Assembly (NCBI GenBank): GCA_003164715.1
Contig: PLTZ01000068.1
Span: 1 to 64,000 of the forward strand
Source of the DNA: Opitutaceae bacterium
Lineage (GTDB): Bacteria; Verrucomicrobiota; Verrucomicrobiia; Opitutales; Opitutaceae
Direction of reading: 5' to 3'
Length of the DNA stretch: 64,000 nucleotides
Positions 55,671 to 64,000 of this stretch are shown here, piece by piece. The first letter of the stretch is position 1, and the number at the start of each line of letters is the position of its first letter. The notes under the pieces were generated by a model. It ran no database searches. It worked only from the letters and a program-made list of their open reading frames with translations, and was not told where the DNA came from. A program made the translations under genes and the position numbers.

Positions 55671-57290
55671 ATGGCAGTCTGGGAATATAAGGTAATCTCA
55701 AGCGGCAAGGGGGGCTTTGCCACGCCCGCGCTGCTTGAATCATTTCTCAACCAGCTCGGCACGGACGAGTGGGAGATCATCGAATTTCGCGGCCAGCCCG
55801 ACAACCCCCTTGCTTTCTCGGGGCTTGCCAGGCGCCCGACCCAGCGTGACTGGACGCTCGAGGACGCCGCCGCCGCCGCTGCCCGGGCCGAGGCCGACAA
55901 GCTCCGCCAGGAGTTCGAGGCCAAGTTCAAGAACGCCACGGCCGGCTCTGCGCCCGCGGAGGCCGAGGAGCCGCCGGTCAAGGAGGCCGGGCGCGAGGAG
56001 GACGGCCTGAGGCGCCTGCGGGACACCGAGCGGGACTCGGATCCCGACGCCCCGGACACGCCCGAGGACGAATGGGACAAGCTCGGCGCCGAGGATGAGC
56101 TGCCGACCTTCTTTGAGGCCATGAGGCCCCACCTTCGCAGGAACCAGCGCGGACCCGGCTTTTCGGTCGGGGTCGATTACTTGGCGAAGAAATGGGACAT
56201 CTCTGAAGACGAGGTGATCGGTGCGCTCAAGGAGTGCGGCCTGGAGGTCCCCGACGATGAGGACGCCAAGATCACGTACGTGGAGTACGACGGCGACCTC
56301 TTCTGGGTGAACATCAACCGGCGCGGAGAGCTTTGGGTGAACACGAAGGAGAAGAGCCGCCCGGTCTTCAGGACGGTCCCGGCCGCGCGCGTTGAGCCCG
56401 AGGAGGGGTCAAAGGCCCCCGAGGCCGTCGGCAAGCGCGAGGAGCGGGAGCCGAGGCACGAGAAGAAGGACGCCGAAAAGGACGCGGGGGTGCCCGCCGG
56501 CCCGCTTCCCGAGGGCCCGGCGCTCCTCGACAAGATCCGTCCGCACATGCGCAAGAATCGCCGCGAGCCGGGTGGCTCGGGCAGCATGAGCTTCCTCTCC
56601 CGCGCCCTGAAGACCAGCGAGGCCGCGCTCGTCGAGGCATTCACCGCGATGGGCCTGAGCGCCAATGCTGCGGCCGGCGATCCCCCGGTCTTCGTCGAAA
56701 TCGGGGACGAGACATGGTGGCTCAACAAGGACAGCCGCGGGGGCATCTGGATCAACGCCCGGCTCAAGCGCGGCGAGGAGGCGGCATCACCCGCAGCGCC
56801 CTCGTCCGAGCCGCAGGCGCCCGCACCCGGCAACGTGCTTGCGGCGGTCAGGCTCCTGCTGAAGGAGACCAAGACCGGGAATGTGGCGGCCCCCGTGGAG
56901 CGCCTTTCGGGCGATCTCGGCAAGTCGGTCGACGAGCTTCTCGGCGCACTCACTGCATCCGGGCTCCGGGTACCGGAGAAGGCCCGAGAAAAGCCGGTCT
57001 TTGTGGAGCATGCGGGCGAGATCTTCTGGCTGAACCTCAACGGGAAGGGCGAGCTCTGGCTCAACGCGAAGGCCTCAAAGTACCCTGGCGGCGGGAAGGG
57101 CGAATCGGGCGGGCACCGGGGCCGCCGGCCGCGTCCAAAGAAGAAGGACGGCGAGGATGCCGAGACTCCGTCGGAGCCCGCGGCGGCTGCGCCGCCGCCC
57201 TCCGAGTCCGCTCCCGTCGAACCCGCCCCGGCCCAGCCCGCGCCTGCCGCTCCCGCGGAGCCTGCGCAGGATGCTCCACCGGCGAGCTGA
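55671..57290 (+). CDS. hypothetical protein with three repeated domains and a DUF4177-like start
   Basis: 539 residues, mostly charged and disordered, with about 60 N-terminal residues that look like a DUF4177-type fold (AVWEYKVISSGKGGFATPALLESFLNQLGTDEWEIIEF). Three copies of an approximately 80-residue domain follow at about 145-230, 285-370 and 385-475. Each begins with a helix pair (RPHLRRNQRG, RPHMRKNRRE), then a helical SEDEVIGALKECGLEVP-like part and ends in a WVNINRRGELWVN-type strand pair. A Pro/Ala-rich tail closes the protein. No catalytic residues are evident; RNA- or protein-binding is a guess. Confidence 0.7.
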   Translation: MAVWEYKVISSGKGGFATPALLESFLNQLGTDEWEIIEFRGQPDNPLAFSGLARRPTQRDWTLEDAAAAAARAEADKLRQEFEAKFKNATAGSAPAEAEEPPVKEAGREEDGLRRLRDTERDSDPDAPDTPEDEWDKLGAEDELPTFFEAMRPHLRRNQRGPGFSVGVDYLAKKWDISEDEVIGALKECGLEVPDDEDAKITYVEYDGDLFWVNINRRGELWVNTKEKSRPVFRTVPAARVEPEEGSKAPEAVGKREEREPRHEKKDAEKDAGVPAGPLPEGPALLDKIRPHMRKNRREPGGSGSMSFLSRALKTSEAALVEAFTAMGLSANAAAGDPPVFVEIGDETWWLNKDSRGGIWINARLKRGEEAASPAAPSSEPQAPAPGNVLAAVRLLLKETKTGNVAAPVERLSGDLGKSVDELLGALTASGLRVPEKAREKPVFVEHAGEIFWLNLNGKGELWLNAKASKYPGGGKGESGGHRGRRPRPKKKDGEDAETPSEPAAAAPPPSESAPVEPAPAQPAPAAPAEPAQDAPPAS

Positions 57291-57319
57291 TTTCCAGGCG
57301 GGTTTCTGAAAAAGGGGCT

Positions 57320-58381
57320 TTAGGCCATGCGCCTGCGCCTCGCGCCGACTGCGTTCGCAAGGCGGGCGATGACCGGTTCGGTCTTTTCCCAGGAAAGGCA
57401 CGCGTCCGTGACGCTTTGCCCGCGGACCAGCGGAACGGCGCGGTAGTCCTGCGCTCCGCCCGCTAGGTTGCTCTCGATCATGACCGCGGCGACGGCGCCG
57501 TCGCCCCCGGCGATCCTGGACGCGAGCTCACTCGCCACGTCGGCCTGGCGCTCGGCGTCCTTTCCGCTGTTGGCGTGGCTGCAATCGACCATGAGGTGGG
57601 GCGGCAGGCCGCTCTTGGCGAGCAGCTCGACCGCGGCGCCGACGTTCCCGGCAAGATAGTTCGGGCCGTGCGATCCCCCGCGCAGGACGAGATGCGTGTC
57701 CTCGTTCCCGGTCGTCTGCATGCACGCGGGCGACCCGTCCCGTGCGAGCGAAGGGAACCAGTGGGGATGGCGTGCCGACCGGATCGCGTCCACCGCGACC
57801 TGCACGTCCCCGTCGGTCCTGTTCTTGAAACCGACCGGCATCGAGAGGCCCGAGGCAAGCTCCCGGTGGACCTGGCTTTCCACCGTGCGTGCGCCGATCG
57901 CGCCCCAGCTGACGAGGTCGGCGTAGTACTGGCCGAGGACCGTGTCGAGGAACTCGGTCGCGATCGGCAGGCCGTAGGCCGTGACGTCCACCATCAGCTT
58001 GCGCGCCATCCTCAGCCCGTTGCCGATCCGGAACGTCCCGTTGAGGTCCGGGTCGTTGATCAGGCCCTTCCAGCCTACCACCGTCCTCGGCTTCTCGAAG
58101 TAGACGCGCATCGCGATCAGGACCTCGCCCGCGTGGCGGTCCGCGGCGGCGCGAAGAAGCGCGGCGTACTCGAGGGCCGCGGCGGGGTCATGGATCGAGC
58201 ACGGCCCCACGACCACGAGCAGGCGGTCGTCCCTTCCCGCCATGATTGAGGAGATCTCCTGGCGCGCCCGGGCTATCCGGGTCGAGCCGGGGTCGTCGAG
58301 CGGGATCTCCTCCTCGAGGGTTGCCGGCGCCGGCAGGGGCCTCGTTGCGCGGATGCGCAGGTCGGAGGTGGGCTGATGCAT
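57320..58381 (-). CDS. 3-deoxy-7-phosphoheptulonate synthase (class I, AroF/G/H type)
   Basis: 353 residues from ATG 58381. First step of the shikimate pathway (PEP + erythrose 4-phosphate to DAHP). Signatures: VVVGPCSIHDPAAALEYA, MRVYFEKPRTVVGWKGLINDP, GARTVESQVHRELASGL, GFKNRTDGDVQVAVDA, VDCSHANSGKD. The N-terminal extension before RPLPAP is that of feedback-regulated AroFGH enzymes, but which amino acid inhibits cannot be told. The C-terminus ends in RRRRMA. Confidence 0.93.
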   Translation of the reverse strand: MHQPTSDLRIRATRPLPAPATLEEEIPLDDPGSTRIARARQEISSIMAGRDDRLLVVVGPCSIHDPAAALEYAALLRAAADRHAGEVLIAMRVYFEKPRTVVGWKGLINDPDLNGTFRIGNGLRMARKLMVDVTAYGLPIATEFLDTVLGQYYADLVSWGAIGARTVESQVHRELASGLSMPVGFKNRTDGDVQVAVDAIRSARHPHWFPSLARDGSPACMQTTGNEDTHLVLRGGSHGPNYLAGNVGAAVELLAKSGLPPHLMVDCSHANSGKDAERQADVASELASRIAGGDGAVAAVMIESNLAGGAQDYRAVPLVRGQSVTDACLSWEKTEPVIARLANAVGARRRRMA

Positions 58382-58404
58382 GCCGCGCGGTCCCGTCGCC
58401 GGGG

Positions 58405-59769
58405 TCAGGCTCCGATCAGCGTGCGTGCGCGGGTGACGGCCGGGTGGCGGCTCAGGAGAACCTCGGACAGGCTTGGGGCAAGCCCGAGCGACGCGGCCTT
58501 CAGGCGAAGGGACACCCAGGCGAGGGAGGCGGCCGGCGGGCTGAACGCGTGGGGGGCGAACGCGTCGAAGATGGGCGAGAGGGCCGGCAGCTGATCCTTC
58601 GGCATGAGGCCCTTCTCGACCAGGAAGAGGTTCAGCAGGGCCCCGAGCGCGTCGAGCCAGACCGTCGGGGACGACGGGGCGGCGTAGGGGATCCCCGAGC
58701 CCTCCGGATACGGGGTCCATTCCATGAAGGCGCGGATGTACTCGTGGAGCTTCGTGAGCTCGGCATCGGCCGTCGCGGCCGTCCAGCGCACCGTAAGCTG
58801 CTTGCGCTCGCGCAGCTTCTTCACCTCCCAGACCCGCAGGATAAGGACGAACTCTTCCCCGTCGCGGCGCAGCGTGCCCGTGAAGATGTAGTCGAGGCCG
58901 TTGGACGTCTCGACGAGCTTCTTCAAGTTGTCGACGGTCCACTCCGTGGCGAAAATCGCCGGTCGCTTGGGCCCGCCCCCGTCATGCATGCACCCGAGCG
59001 CCGCGATGGAGGAGTAGAGCGGCGAGAAATGGAACGTCTCGGCGAACCAGAGCGGAATGGCCCGCGAGAGCCTGCCCAGCTCGTCCTCGGGCAGCTTCAT
59101 CGCCGCGTCCGGATCGGGATAGGCGTTTGGAAGCGCGAGCTGCGTGAAGGCGACCCGGCGGAGCTTGCCCTCCTTCTTCGGCAGCGCCTCCTCAACGGAC
59201 TCCAGGCCGTACGACCAGATCGGCCTGCTGATCGTGACCAGCGCGACGCCGACGACGTTGTCGGGGTTGACCGCCTTGGAATCGAACTGGGGGAAGCCGG
59301 GGATGACGCCGTGGTTGATCAGCTCGGCGACGGCGTTGGAGAACCCGTGGAGGCGCTCCTCGAGCTCCGGGCGCTTCAGGGCGAAGAGGATGTCGAGCAC
59401 GTGCTGCGCCGCGTCCGCGTTGCGGACCGCCAGGTAGGCCTGCAGGAGGTTGATGCCGGTCGCGGGCCCATGGCGCGTCGCGTCGTAGCGGGGGGCCACG
59501 ATCTCGATGATCTGGGGGATGTGCCCCGTGGTGCCGAGGTCGCCCGAGATCGTCACCAGAACGTCGGCGCGGTCGCCCGCGTCCGCGAGCACCTCCTCAT
59601 AGATGGTCATGGCGCCGGGCAGGTCGTTCTGCTCCAGCTTCTCCCTGGCGGTGATAAGGCGCGGGGCCACACCCGAGACCGACGCGTCGAACGTGGCGGC
59701 TGGAGCCGCATTCTCGCTGCCGTGCGCGGGAGAGGCAGGCTTGCCTGCCAATCGGTCGAAGAATCCCAT
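58405..59769 (-). CDS. hypothetical cytoplasmic protein with an N-terminal TPR-like region
   Basis: 454 residues from ATG 59769. No signal peptide; the first part GFFDRLAGK is like the start of several cytoplasmic scaffold proteins. Residues about 35-130 contain helices with TPR-like spacing (REKLEQNDLPGAMTIYEEVLADAGDRADVL). The rest is a mixed domain including EWTVDNLKKLVETSNGLDYIFTGTLRRDGEEFVLILRVWEVK. No known family recognised. It is followed by the DAHP synthase gene on the same strand, 23 bases away, and is divergent from miaB. Confidence 0.65.
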   Translation of the reverse strand: MGFFDRLAGKPASPAHGSENAAPAATFDASVSGVAPRLITAREKLEQNDLPGAMTIYEEVLADAGDRADVLVTISGDLGTTGHIPQIIEIVAPRYDATRHGPATGINLLQAYLAVRNADAAQHVLDILFALKRPELEERLHGFSNAVAELINHGVIPGFPQFDSKAVNPDNVVGVALVTISRPIWSYGLESVEEALPKKEGKLRRVAFTQLALPNAYPDPDAAMKLPEDELGRLSRAIPLWFAETFHFSPLYSSIAALGCMHDGGGPKRPAIFATEWTVDNLKKLVETSNGLDYIFTGTLRRDGEEFVLILRVWEVKKLRERKQLTVRWTAATADAELTKLHEYIRAFMEWTPYPEGSGIPYAAPSSPTVWLDALGALLNLFLVEKGLMPKDQLPALSPIFDAFAPHAFSPPAASLAWVSLRLKAASLGLAPSLSEVLLSRHPAVTRARTLIGA

Positions 59770-59902
59770 GGAAGCGAGCAAACCAACCGTTGCGCCCGTG
59801 GCGAACAGAATTGGAGGCACCCGGGGGCTGTTCCCAGGTACCGCGGCCCGCCAATTCCTCGTTTGACCCGCTTTTTGGCAGGCCTTTAGGTAGCCCCCCT
59901 CC

Positions 59903-61273
59903 ATGAACCGGGTCCACATCAAGACCTACGGGTGCCAGATGAACGAGCGCGACAGCGAGGCCGTCGCGGCGATGCTTCGCGCCCGGGGCTACCGAATCGT
60001 GGAGAGCGAGGACGACTGCGACGTGCTGCTCCTGAACACCTGCAGTGTCAGGGACGCGGCCGAGCAGAAGGCGATCGGCAAGGCCGGCTACTGCCTCTCG
60101 AGGAAAAAGCGGGACCCCGACTTCGTTGTGGGGATCCTCGGCTGCATGGCGCAGAACCGGGGTGCGGGCCTGCTCGACCGCCTTCCCGACGTGGACCTGA
60201 TCATCGGCACGCAGAAGTTCCACCGGGTTCCCGACTACCTGGACAACCTCAGGTCCGCCCGCCAGGCGGGCATCCCGGTCGGCGAGGCTGTGGTCGACAC
60301 GGCGGAGGAGGCGGGCTCCCAGAACACGATCCGCGACCACCTTGAGCTGCCCGAGCACCGCGTGTGCGCGTTCGTATCGATCCAGCAGGGCTGCAACATG
60401 GACTGCTCGTTCTGCATCGTGCCGACGACCCGCGGCGACGAGCGGTCGCGCCCGATGGACGACATCGTGCGCGAGTGCGAGGAGCTCGCCGCGCGGGGCA
60501 CCCGCGAGATCACGCTGCTGGGCCAGATCGTGACGAGCTACGGCCGGCGCGACTATCCCCACAGCGGGGGGATCTCGCCCTTCGTGCAGCTGGTCGAGCG
60601 GGTGGCCGCCGTCCCCGGGATCGAGAGGATCCGGTTCACCTCGCCCCACCCGTGCGGGTTCAGGCAGGACCTCGCGGATGCATTTGGGCGGATGCCGAAG
60701 CTCGGCGAGCACGTCCACCTTCCCGTCCAGTCGGGCAGCGACAGGATCCTGAGCGCGATGAGGCGGCCGTACACGCGCGACCGCTACCTCGAGATCGTCG
60801 AGTCGCTCAGGGCCGCCCAGCCGGCGATGGCCTTCTCCACCGACCTGATTGTGGGCTTTCCCGGGGAGACCGACGCGGACTTCGAGGAGACGGTGAAGCT
60901 CTGCAGGACCGTCGACTACGACATGGCCTACGTCTTCAAGTACTCCGTCAGGACGGGAACCCCGGCCGCGTCGATGCCCGGTCAGGTGCCCAACGAGGTG
61001 CGCGAGGAGCGCAACCGGGTCCTTCTGGAGGTTCTGCGCGAGGGCTCGATCCGCCGGAGCCAGGGCCTCGTGGGGACCGTGCAGGAGGTCCTGGTCGAGG
61101 GGCCCGACAAGACCGGCCTGCGCTTCACGGGAAGGACCCGCGGGAACCGGACCACGGTCTTCGAGGCGGAGCCCCGCCTGGTGGGCTCGCTCGTCCCTGT
61201 GGAGGTGACGAGCGCCAGCGTGAGCACCCTTTACGCAAGCCTCGCCTTTGCGGGCGCCGGCCTGCAATCGTAG
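59903..61273 (+). CDS. miaB: tRNA-2-methylthio-N6-isopentenyladenosine synthase MiaB
   Basis: 456-residue radical-SAM methylthiotransferase with two iron-sulfur clusters. UPF0004 domain with Cys 11 (KTYGCQMNERDSE), Cys 47 (LNTCSVRD) and Cys 81 (GCMAQ). Radical SAM CxxxCxxC is GCNMDCSFC at about 163-171. A C-terminal TRAM domain follows (QEVLVEGPDKTGLRFTGRTRGNRTTVFE). GQIVTSYG in place of the common GQNVNSYG is a minor variant. Divergent from the TPR-like gene. Confidence 0.95.
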   Translation: MNRVHIKTYGCQMNERDSEAVAAMLRARGYRIVESEDDCDVLLLNTCSVRDAAEQKAIGKAGYCLSRKKRDPDFVVGILGCMAQNRGAGLLDRLPDVDLIIGTQKFHRVPDYLDNLRSARQAGIPVGEAVVDTAEEAGSQNTIRDHLELPEHRVCAFVSIQQGCNMDCSFCIVPTTRGDERSRPMDDIVRECEELAARGTREITLLGQIVTSYGRRDYPHSGGISPFVQLVERVAAVPGIERIRFTSPHPCGFRQDLADAFGRMPKLGEHVHLPVQSGSDRILSAMRRPYTRDRYLEIVESLRAAQPAMAFSTDLIVGFPGETDADFEETVKLCRTVDYDMAYVFKYSVRTGTPAASMPGQVPNEVREERNRVLLEVLREGSIRRSQGLVGTVQEVLVEGPDKTGLRFTGRTRGNRTTVFEAEPRLVGSLVPVEVTSASVSTLYASLAFAGAGLQS

Positions 61274-61306
61274 CCAGGCGCCCGCCCTTCCGAACACGAA
61301 CCCCCC

Positions 61307-61849
61307 ATGTCGCTCTTCGCCGCCTCGCTCGTTCCGGGACTCCTCCTGATAGCCCTGGGGCTTCCGCTTCTGATGGACGGCTCGGGATTCAAGGCGGCGG
61401 CCCGGGCCTTCCCGAGGTCGGTGTCCGCCGGGTACATGGTCTTCGGGGCCGCATCGGCCTGGTTCCTCTACAACATCCTCCACCTGTCCAACGCGGACTT
61501 CGGGGAGTACCGCTACCTGCTCTTCGTGGGTTTCGCCGCGGTGGCGGTCCTTTCGTTCAAGTGCGTGCCCGATTTCCTGGGCGTGCGGGGCGCCTGCGCG
61601 ATCGTCCTTATCGGCGCCGCGCCGTTCCTGGAGGCGGCGTACATGGAGTACGACCACCCCGCGAGGCTCTTCATGGTCTCCTTCGTCTACGTTGCCATCG
61701 CGCTTGCGATTTGGCTCGGGGCGCAGCCCTGGAGGCTGCGCGACTTCCTGGGCTGGCTCTTCGCCAGGCCCGCGCGGTCTCGCGGGCTCGGGGCCCTCTT
61801 CCTGGCCTACGGCCTCGTGCTCTGCGTGGCGGCCCTCGAACTGCGATGA
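61307..61849 (+). CDS. hypothetical five- to six-helix membrane protein
   Basis: 180 residues, strongly hydrophobic, with helices at about 5-22, 40-60, 68-85, 95-112, 120-140 and 155-177. No family recognised. Its stop overlaps the gmk start (ATGA), so the two are translationally coupled. It follows miaB by 33 bases, so miaB, this gene and gmk probably form one operon. Confidence 0.7.
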   Translation: MSLFAASLVPGLLLIALGLPLLMDGSGFKAAARAFPRSVSAGYMVFGAASAWFLYNILHLSNADFGEYRYLLFVGFAAVAVLSFKCVPDFLGVRGACAIVLIGAAPFLEAAYMEYDHPARLFMVSFVYVAIALAIWLGAQPWRLRDFLGWLFARPARSRGLGALFLAYGLVLCVAALELR

Positions 61850-62457
61850 CGGAAGTACCCGCCAAGCGGCCGGGCGGAAGGGATCCCGTCCTGCTTGTCC
61901 TCGCCGGCCCGGCGGGTTCCGGCAAGAGCACGCTGTGCGACCGGCTGGTTGCGGCTGGTGTGGGCTTCACGAGGGTCGTGACGAGCACGACCCGCGCCCC
62001 CCGGGAGGGCGAGGTCAACGGGGTCCACTACCATTTCTTCACGCCCGAGGAGTTTGACGCGCGGCTTGCCGCCGGCGAGTTCCTCGAATGGGCCTGGGTC
62101 CACGGCAAGCGCCGCTATGGGACGCTGGCCGCGAGCGTCCTGGGCCCGCTCCTGCTCGGCAAGGACCTCGTGATGAGCGTCGATGTGCAGGGCGTCGAGA
62201 GCCTGCGCCGGATAGCGGAGAAGAACCCGTTCCTGAAGCGGGTGATGGCCACCGTGTTCATTGTGGTCGACCGCGAGCGCCTCCTGGCGCGGATGCGCGA
62301 GCGCGGCAAGGACGACGAGGCCGAGATCGCGCGGCGGATGGCCACGGCCGAGGCCGAGCTGCGCGAGGCCCCGAAGTTCGACTTTACCATCGAGAGCAGG
62401 ACCCGGGACGAGGACTTCGGGGCGCTGCTGGCGATCCTGAAGCGCGTGCGGGGCTGA
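61846..62457 (+). CDS. gmk: guanylate kinase
   Basis: 203 residues. Converts GMP to GDP with ATP. P-loop VLAGPAGSGKST (about 18-29), GMP-binding TSTTRAPREGEVNGVHYHFF, and FLEWAWVHGKRRYGT and DVQGVESLR are intact. It is convergent with moaA after 12 bases. Confidence 0.93.
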   Translation: MTEVPAKRPGGRDPVLLVLAGPAGSGKSTLCDRLVAAGVGFTRVVTSTTRAPREGEVNGVHYHFFTPEEFDARLAAGEFLEWAWVHGKRRYGTLAASVLGPLLLGKDLVMSVDVQGVESLRRIAEKNPFLKRVMATVFIVVDRERLLARMRERGKDDEAEIARRMATAEAELREAPKFDFTIESRTRDEDFGALLAILKRVRG

Positions 62458-62469
62458 GCCGGCGCGGCT

Positions 62470-63486
62470 CTAGCCGCCGATGTAGCTCATCTCGACCTTC
62501 TCGCGCCCGGCGCCCGCGCCGGGCGAATCGGCCCTCTCATCGCTGTAGCGGTCCGAGCGCGCCCTCCAGATCGAGGCGATGAAGTCGAGGACCTGCGCGT
62601 CGCTCGCCCCCGACCTCACGCGGCCCAGCACGTCCCAGCCGGTGGAGGCGAAAAGGCAGGTGAAGAGCTTCCCGTCGGCCGAGAGCCTCGAGCGGTTGCA
62701 GTCCTTGCAGAAGGGCTCCGTCACCGAGCTCACGATCCCGATCTCTCCCCGGCCGTCCGCGTAGCGGTAGCGCGAGGCGACCTCCCCGCGGTAGGCGGGG
62801 CCCACGGGCTCGAGCGGCCACGCTGCGGCGATCCGCGCGACGAGCTCCTTGGCGGGCACCACCTGCGCCAGCGACCAGTGGTTCGTGTTTCCCACGTCCA
62901 TGAACTCGATGAAGCGAAGCGTGTGGCCCCGCGACCTGAAGTACTCGCAGAGCGGGAGGATCTGCCCGTCGTTGACGCCGCGCATAACTACGCAGTTGAC
63001 CTTGACCGGCAATCCCTGCGCGGCGGCGGCGTCTATCCCCGCCAGCACGCGCGCAACGCTGAAGCCGAGGCCGTTCATCCGTCCGGCCGTCGCCTCGTCG
63101 AGCGAATCCACGGAGACGTTGAGCCGGTCAAGGCCAGCGGCGCGCAGCGCTGCGGCCTGCTTCGCGAGGAGCCAGCCGTTGGTCGTGAGCGAGACGTCGG
63201 GAACGCCGAGACCCCGCTTGATCGTGCGGATGATCTCGGGCAGGTCGGCCCGCAAGAGCGGCTCTCCGCCCGTCAGCCGGATCTTCTCGACCCCCAGCGC
63301 CAGGAACGCCCCAACGATCTTCGCCAGCTCGTCATGGGTCATGAGCCGGCCGTCGGCCAGGAACGGATGGTCGGGCCCGAAGGCCTCCTTCGGCATGCAA
63401 TACGGGCAGCGGAAGTTGCAGCGATCTGTGACGGAGATGCGCAGGTCGTGGATCTGGCGTCCAAGGGTGTCGCGGGCGGCGGCCAT
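62470..63486 (-). CDS. moaA: GTP 3',8-cyclase MoaA
   Basis: 338-residue radical SAM enzyme, first step of molybdenum cofactor synthesis. N-terminal cluster Cys23-x3-Cys27-x2-Cys30 (DRCNFRCPYCMP), TGGEPLLR, and the C-terminal cluster region PFCKDCNRSRLSADGKLFTCLF. The C-terminus ends in the Gly-Gly required for activity. Divergent from moeA, with 48-68 bases between the starts. Confidence 0.95.
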   Translation of the reverse strand: MAAARDTLGRQIHDLRISVTDRCNFRCPYCMPKEAFGPDHPFLADGRLMTHDELAKIVGAFLALGVEKIRLTGGEPLLRADLPEIIRTIKRGLGVPDVSLTTNGWLLAKQAAALRAAGLDRLNVSVDSLDEATAGRMNGLGFSVARVLAGIDAAAAQGLPVKVNCVVMRGVNDGQILPLCEYFRSRGHTLRFIEFMDVGNTNHWSLAQVVPAKELVARIAAAWPLEPVGPAYRGEVASRYRYADGRGEIGIVSSVTEPFCKDCNRSRLSADGKLFTCLFASTGWDVLGRVRSGASDAQVLDFIASIWRARSDRYSDERADSPGAGAGREKVEMSYIGG

Positions 63487-63554
63487 TTATCAGCCCAAGA
63501 AAATACGAAAACGTTGGTTTCGCGAGGAGGGACTTGTGTGTTATCCTGACGGGC

Positions 63555-64000
63555 GTGCTCACACCCGCCGGCGCCGAGAAGCTGATCTTCGACACGATCC
63601 CGCTCTTTCACAGGGAGGACTGCGCGATTTCGGAGGCGCACGGAAGGGTGCTCCGCGCCGACCTCCGCGCGGACCGGGACATCCCCCCGTTCGACCGGGT
63701 GACGATGGACGGCTTCGCGCTTCGAGCCTCCGCGCTCGCGGGAGGGGTCGCGAGGTTCCGCGTGGAGGCGACCCAGGCCGCGGGGATGAGGCCGTTCAAG
63801 CTGGGCGCGCCCGATCACTCCTGCATCGAGGTTATGACGGGCACGGTCTTACCCGACGGCGCGGACTGCGTCGTCGCCTACGAGGAGACGACCCGGGAAG
63901 GGGAGTGGATCGTAGCCGCGCCGGCCGCGGAGCCGGCGGAGCCCGGCCGCTATGTCCATCGCCGCGGCGCCGACCACAGGGCGGGCGACGTCATCGTGAG
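63555..64000 (+). CDS. moeA: molybdopterin molybdenumtransferase MoeA (partial, cut at window end)
   Basis: The first 148 codons of MoeA, which inserts molybdate into molybdopterin. Visible motifs: DIPPFDRVTMDGFALRA (about 40-56) and the VMTGTVLPDGADCVVAYEE block at about 94-112. The start is uncertain: GTG 63555 gives a normal N-terminus (LTPAGAEKL). An in-frame TTG at 63534 stands close behind an AGGAGG (63525-63530) and would add seven residues. The rest lies outside the window. Confidence 0.9.
   Translation, partial: MLTPAGAEKLIFDTIPLFHREDCAISEAHGRVLRADLRADRDIPPFDRVTMDGFALRASALAGGVARFRVEATQAAGMRPFKLGAPDHSCIEVMTGTVLPDGADCVVAYEETTREGEWIVAAPAAEPAEPGRYVHRRGADHRAGDVIV

Noticed and set aside
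59597-61657. A 686-codon minus-strand frame opposite miaB.
   Set aside because: miaB is clearly real on the other strand; this frame has no recognisable domain and is rich in His, Arg and Gly.

Overview
The window is a GC-rich bacterial chromosome segment, dense with genes on both strands, read from sequence alone. The gene content (oleC/oleD olefin genes, TonB-dependent receptors, NHL/Ig-type secreted proteins, carbohydrate-active enzymes, a standard proton F-type ATP synthase operon) fits a Gram-negative Verrucomicrobiota member, most likely of the Opitutales/Opitutaceae. The lineage is inferred; there is no rRNA or tRNA gene here to fix it.

Layout. 1-8.5 kb: a TrmH-type RNA methyltransferase, then on the minus strand rnd-oleC-oleD, a histone-deacetylase-fold hydrolase, and a ferrous iron operon (feoA-feoA-feoB plus a tiny Cys-rich membrane protein) behind a Fur-box-like promoter. 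8.7-15.4 kb: atpBEFHAGDC, all minus strand, with a notably short delta subunit. 15.4-20.4 kb: an EamA transporter, trmB, mnmG (visibly AT-richer than its surroundings) and mnmE. 20.4-26.7 kb: a GT-C-like membrane protein and a hemicellulose group (GH2 beta-mannosidase, CE7-type esterase, SGNH esterase). 26.7-28.2 kb: recA and a small unknown gene.

28.3-47.1 kb is an accessory region. It holds an amidase, a cytosine-deaminase-like amidohydrolase, an FAD-linked oxidase and a complete ABC importer whose binding protein is of the NMT1/THI5 type. These are followed by a 5'-truncated TonB receptor remnant, an intact TonB receptor of the same family and a c-type cytochrome. A second NMT1/THI5 binding protein then sits in an operon with a YbaY-type lipoprotein and a D-2-hydroxyacid dehydrogenase. 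This looks like an uptake and breakdown system for an unidentified, possibly pyrimidine-like or amide-containing compound. It is interrupted by a 4.6-kb segment (40002-44604) bounded by 20-bp inverted repeats matching at 19 positions. The segment contains an IS5-family transposase, apparently read through a -1 frameshift site, and a 12-repeat NHL/Ig protein gene that looks like a passenger.

47.0-49.8 kb is a bufferin-type RiPP cluster: a secreted precursor with two copies of a CKGQNSCKGxGGC motif, an intrinsic terminator, an MNIO (DUF692) enzyme, a DUF2063 partner and a DoxX protein. By analogy with known bufferins it should make a thiooxazole-type copper-binding peptide.

49.9-64 kb: a GYF_2 membrane protein, a complete EmrAB-TolC-like efflux operon with palindromic operator candidates, an rsuA-type pseudouridine synthase, a protein of three repeated domains, a DAHP synthase, an unknown TPR-like protein, miaB, a small membrane protein, gmk, moaA and the start of moeA, cut by the window end.
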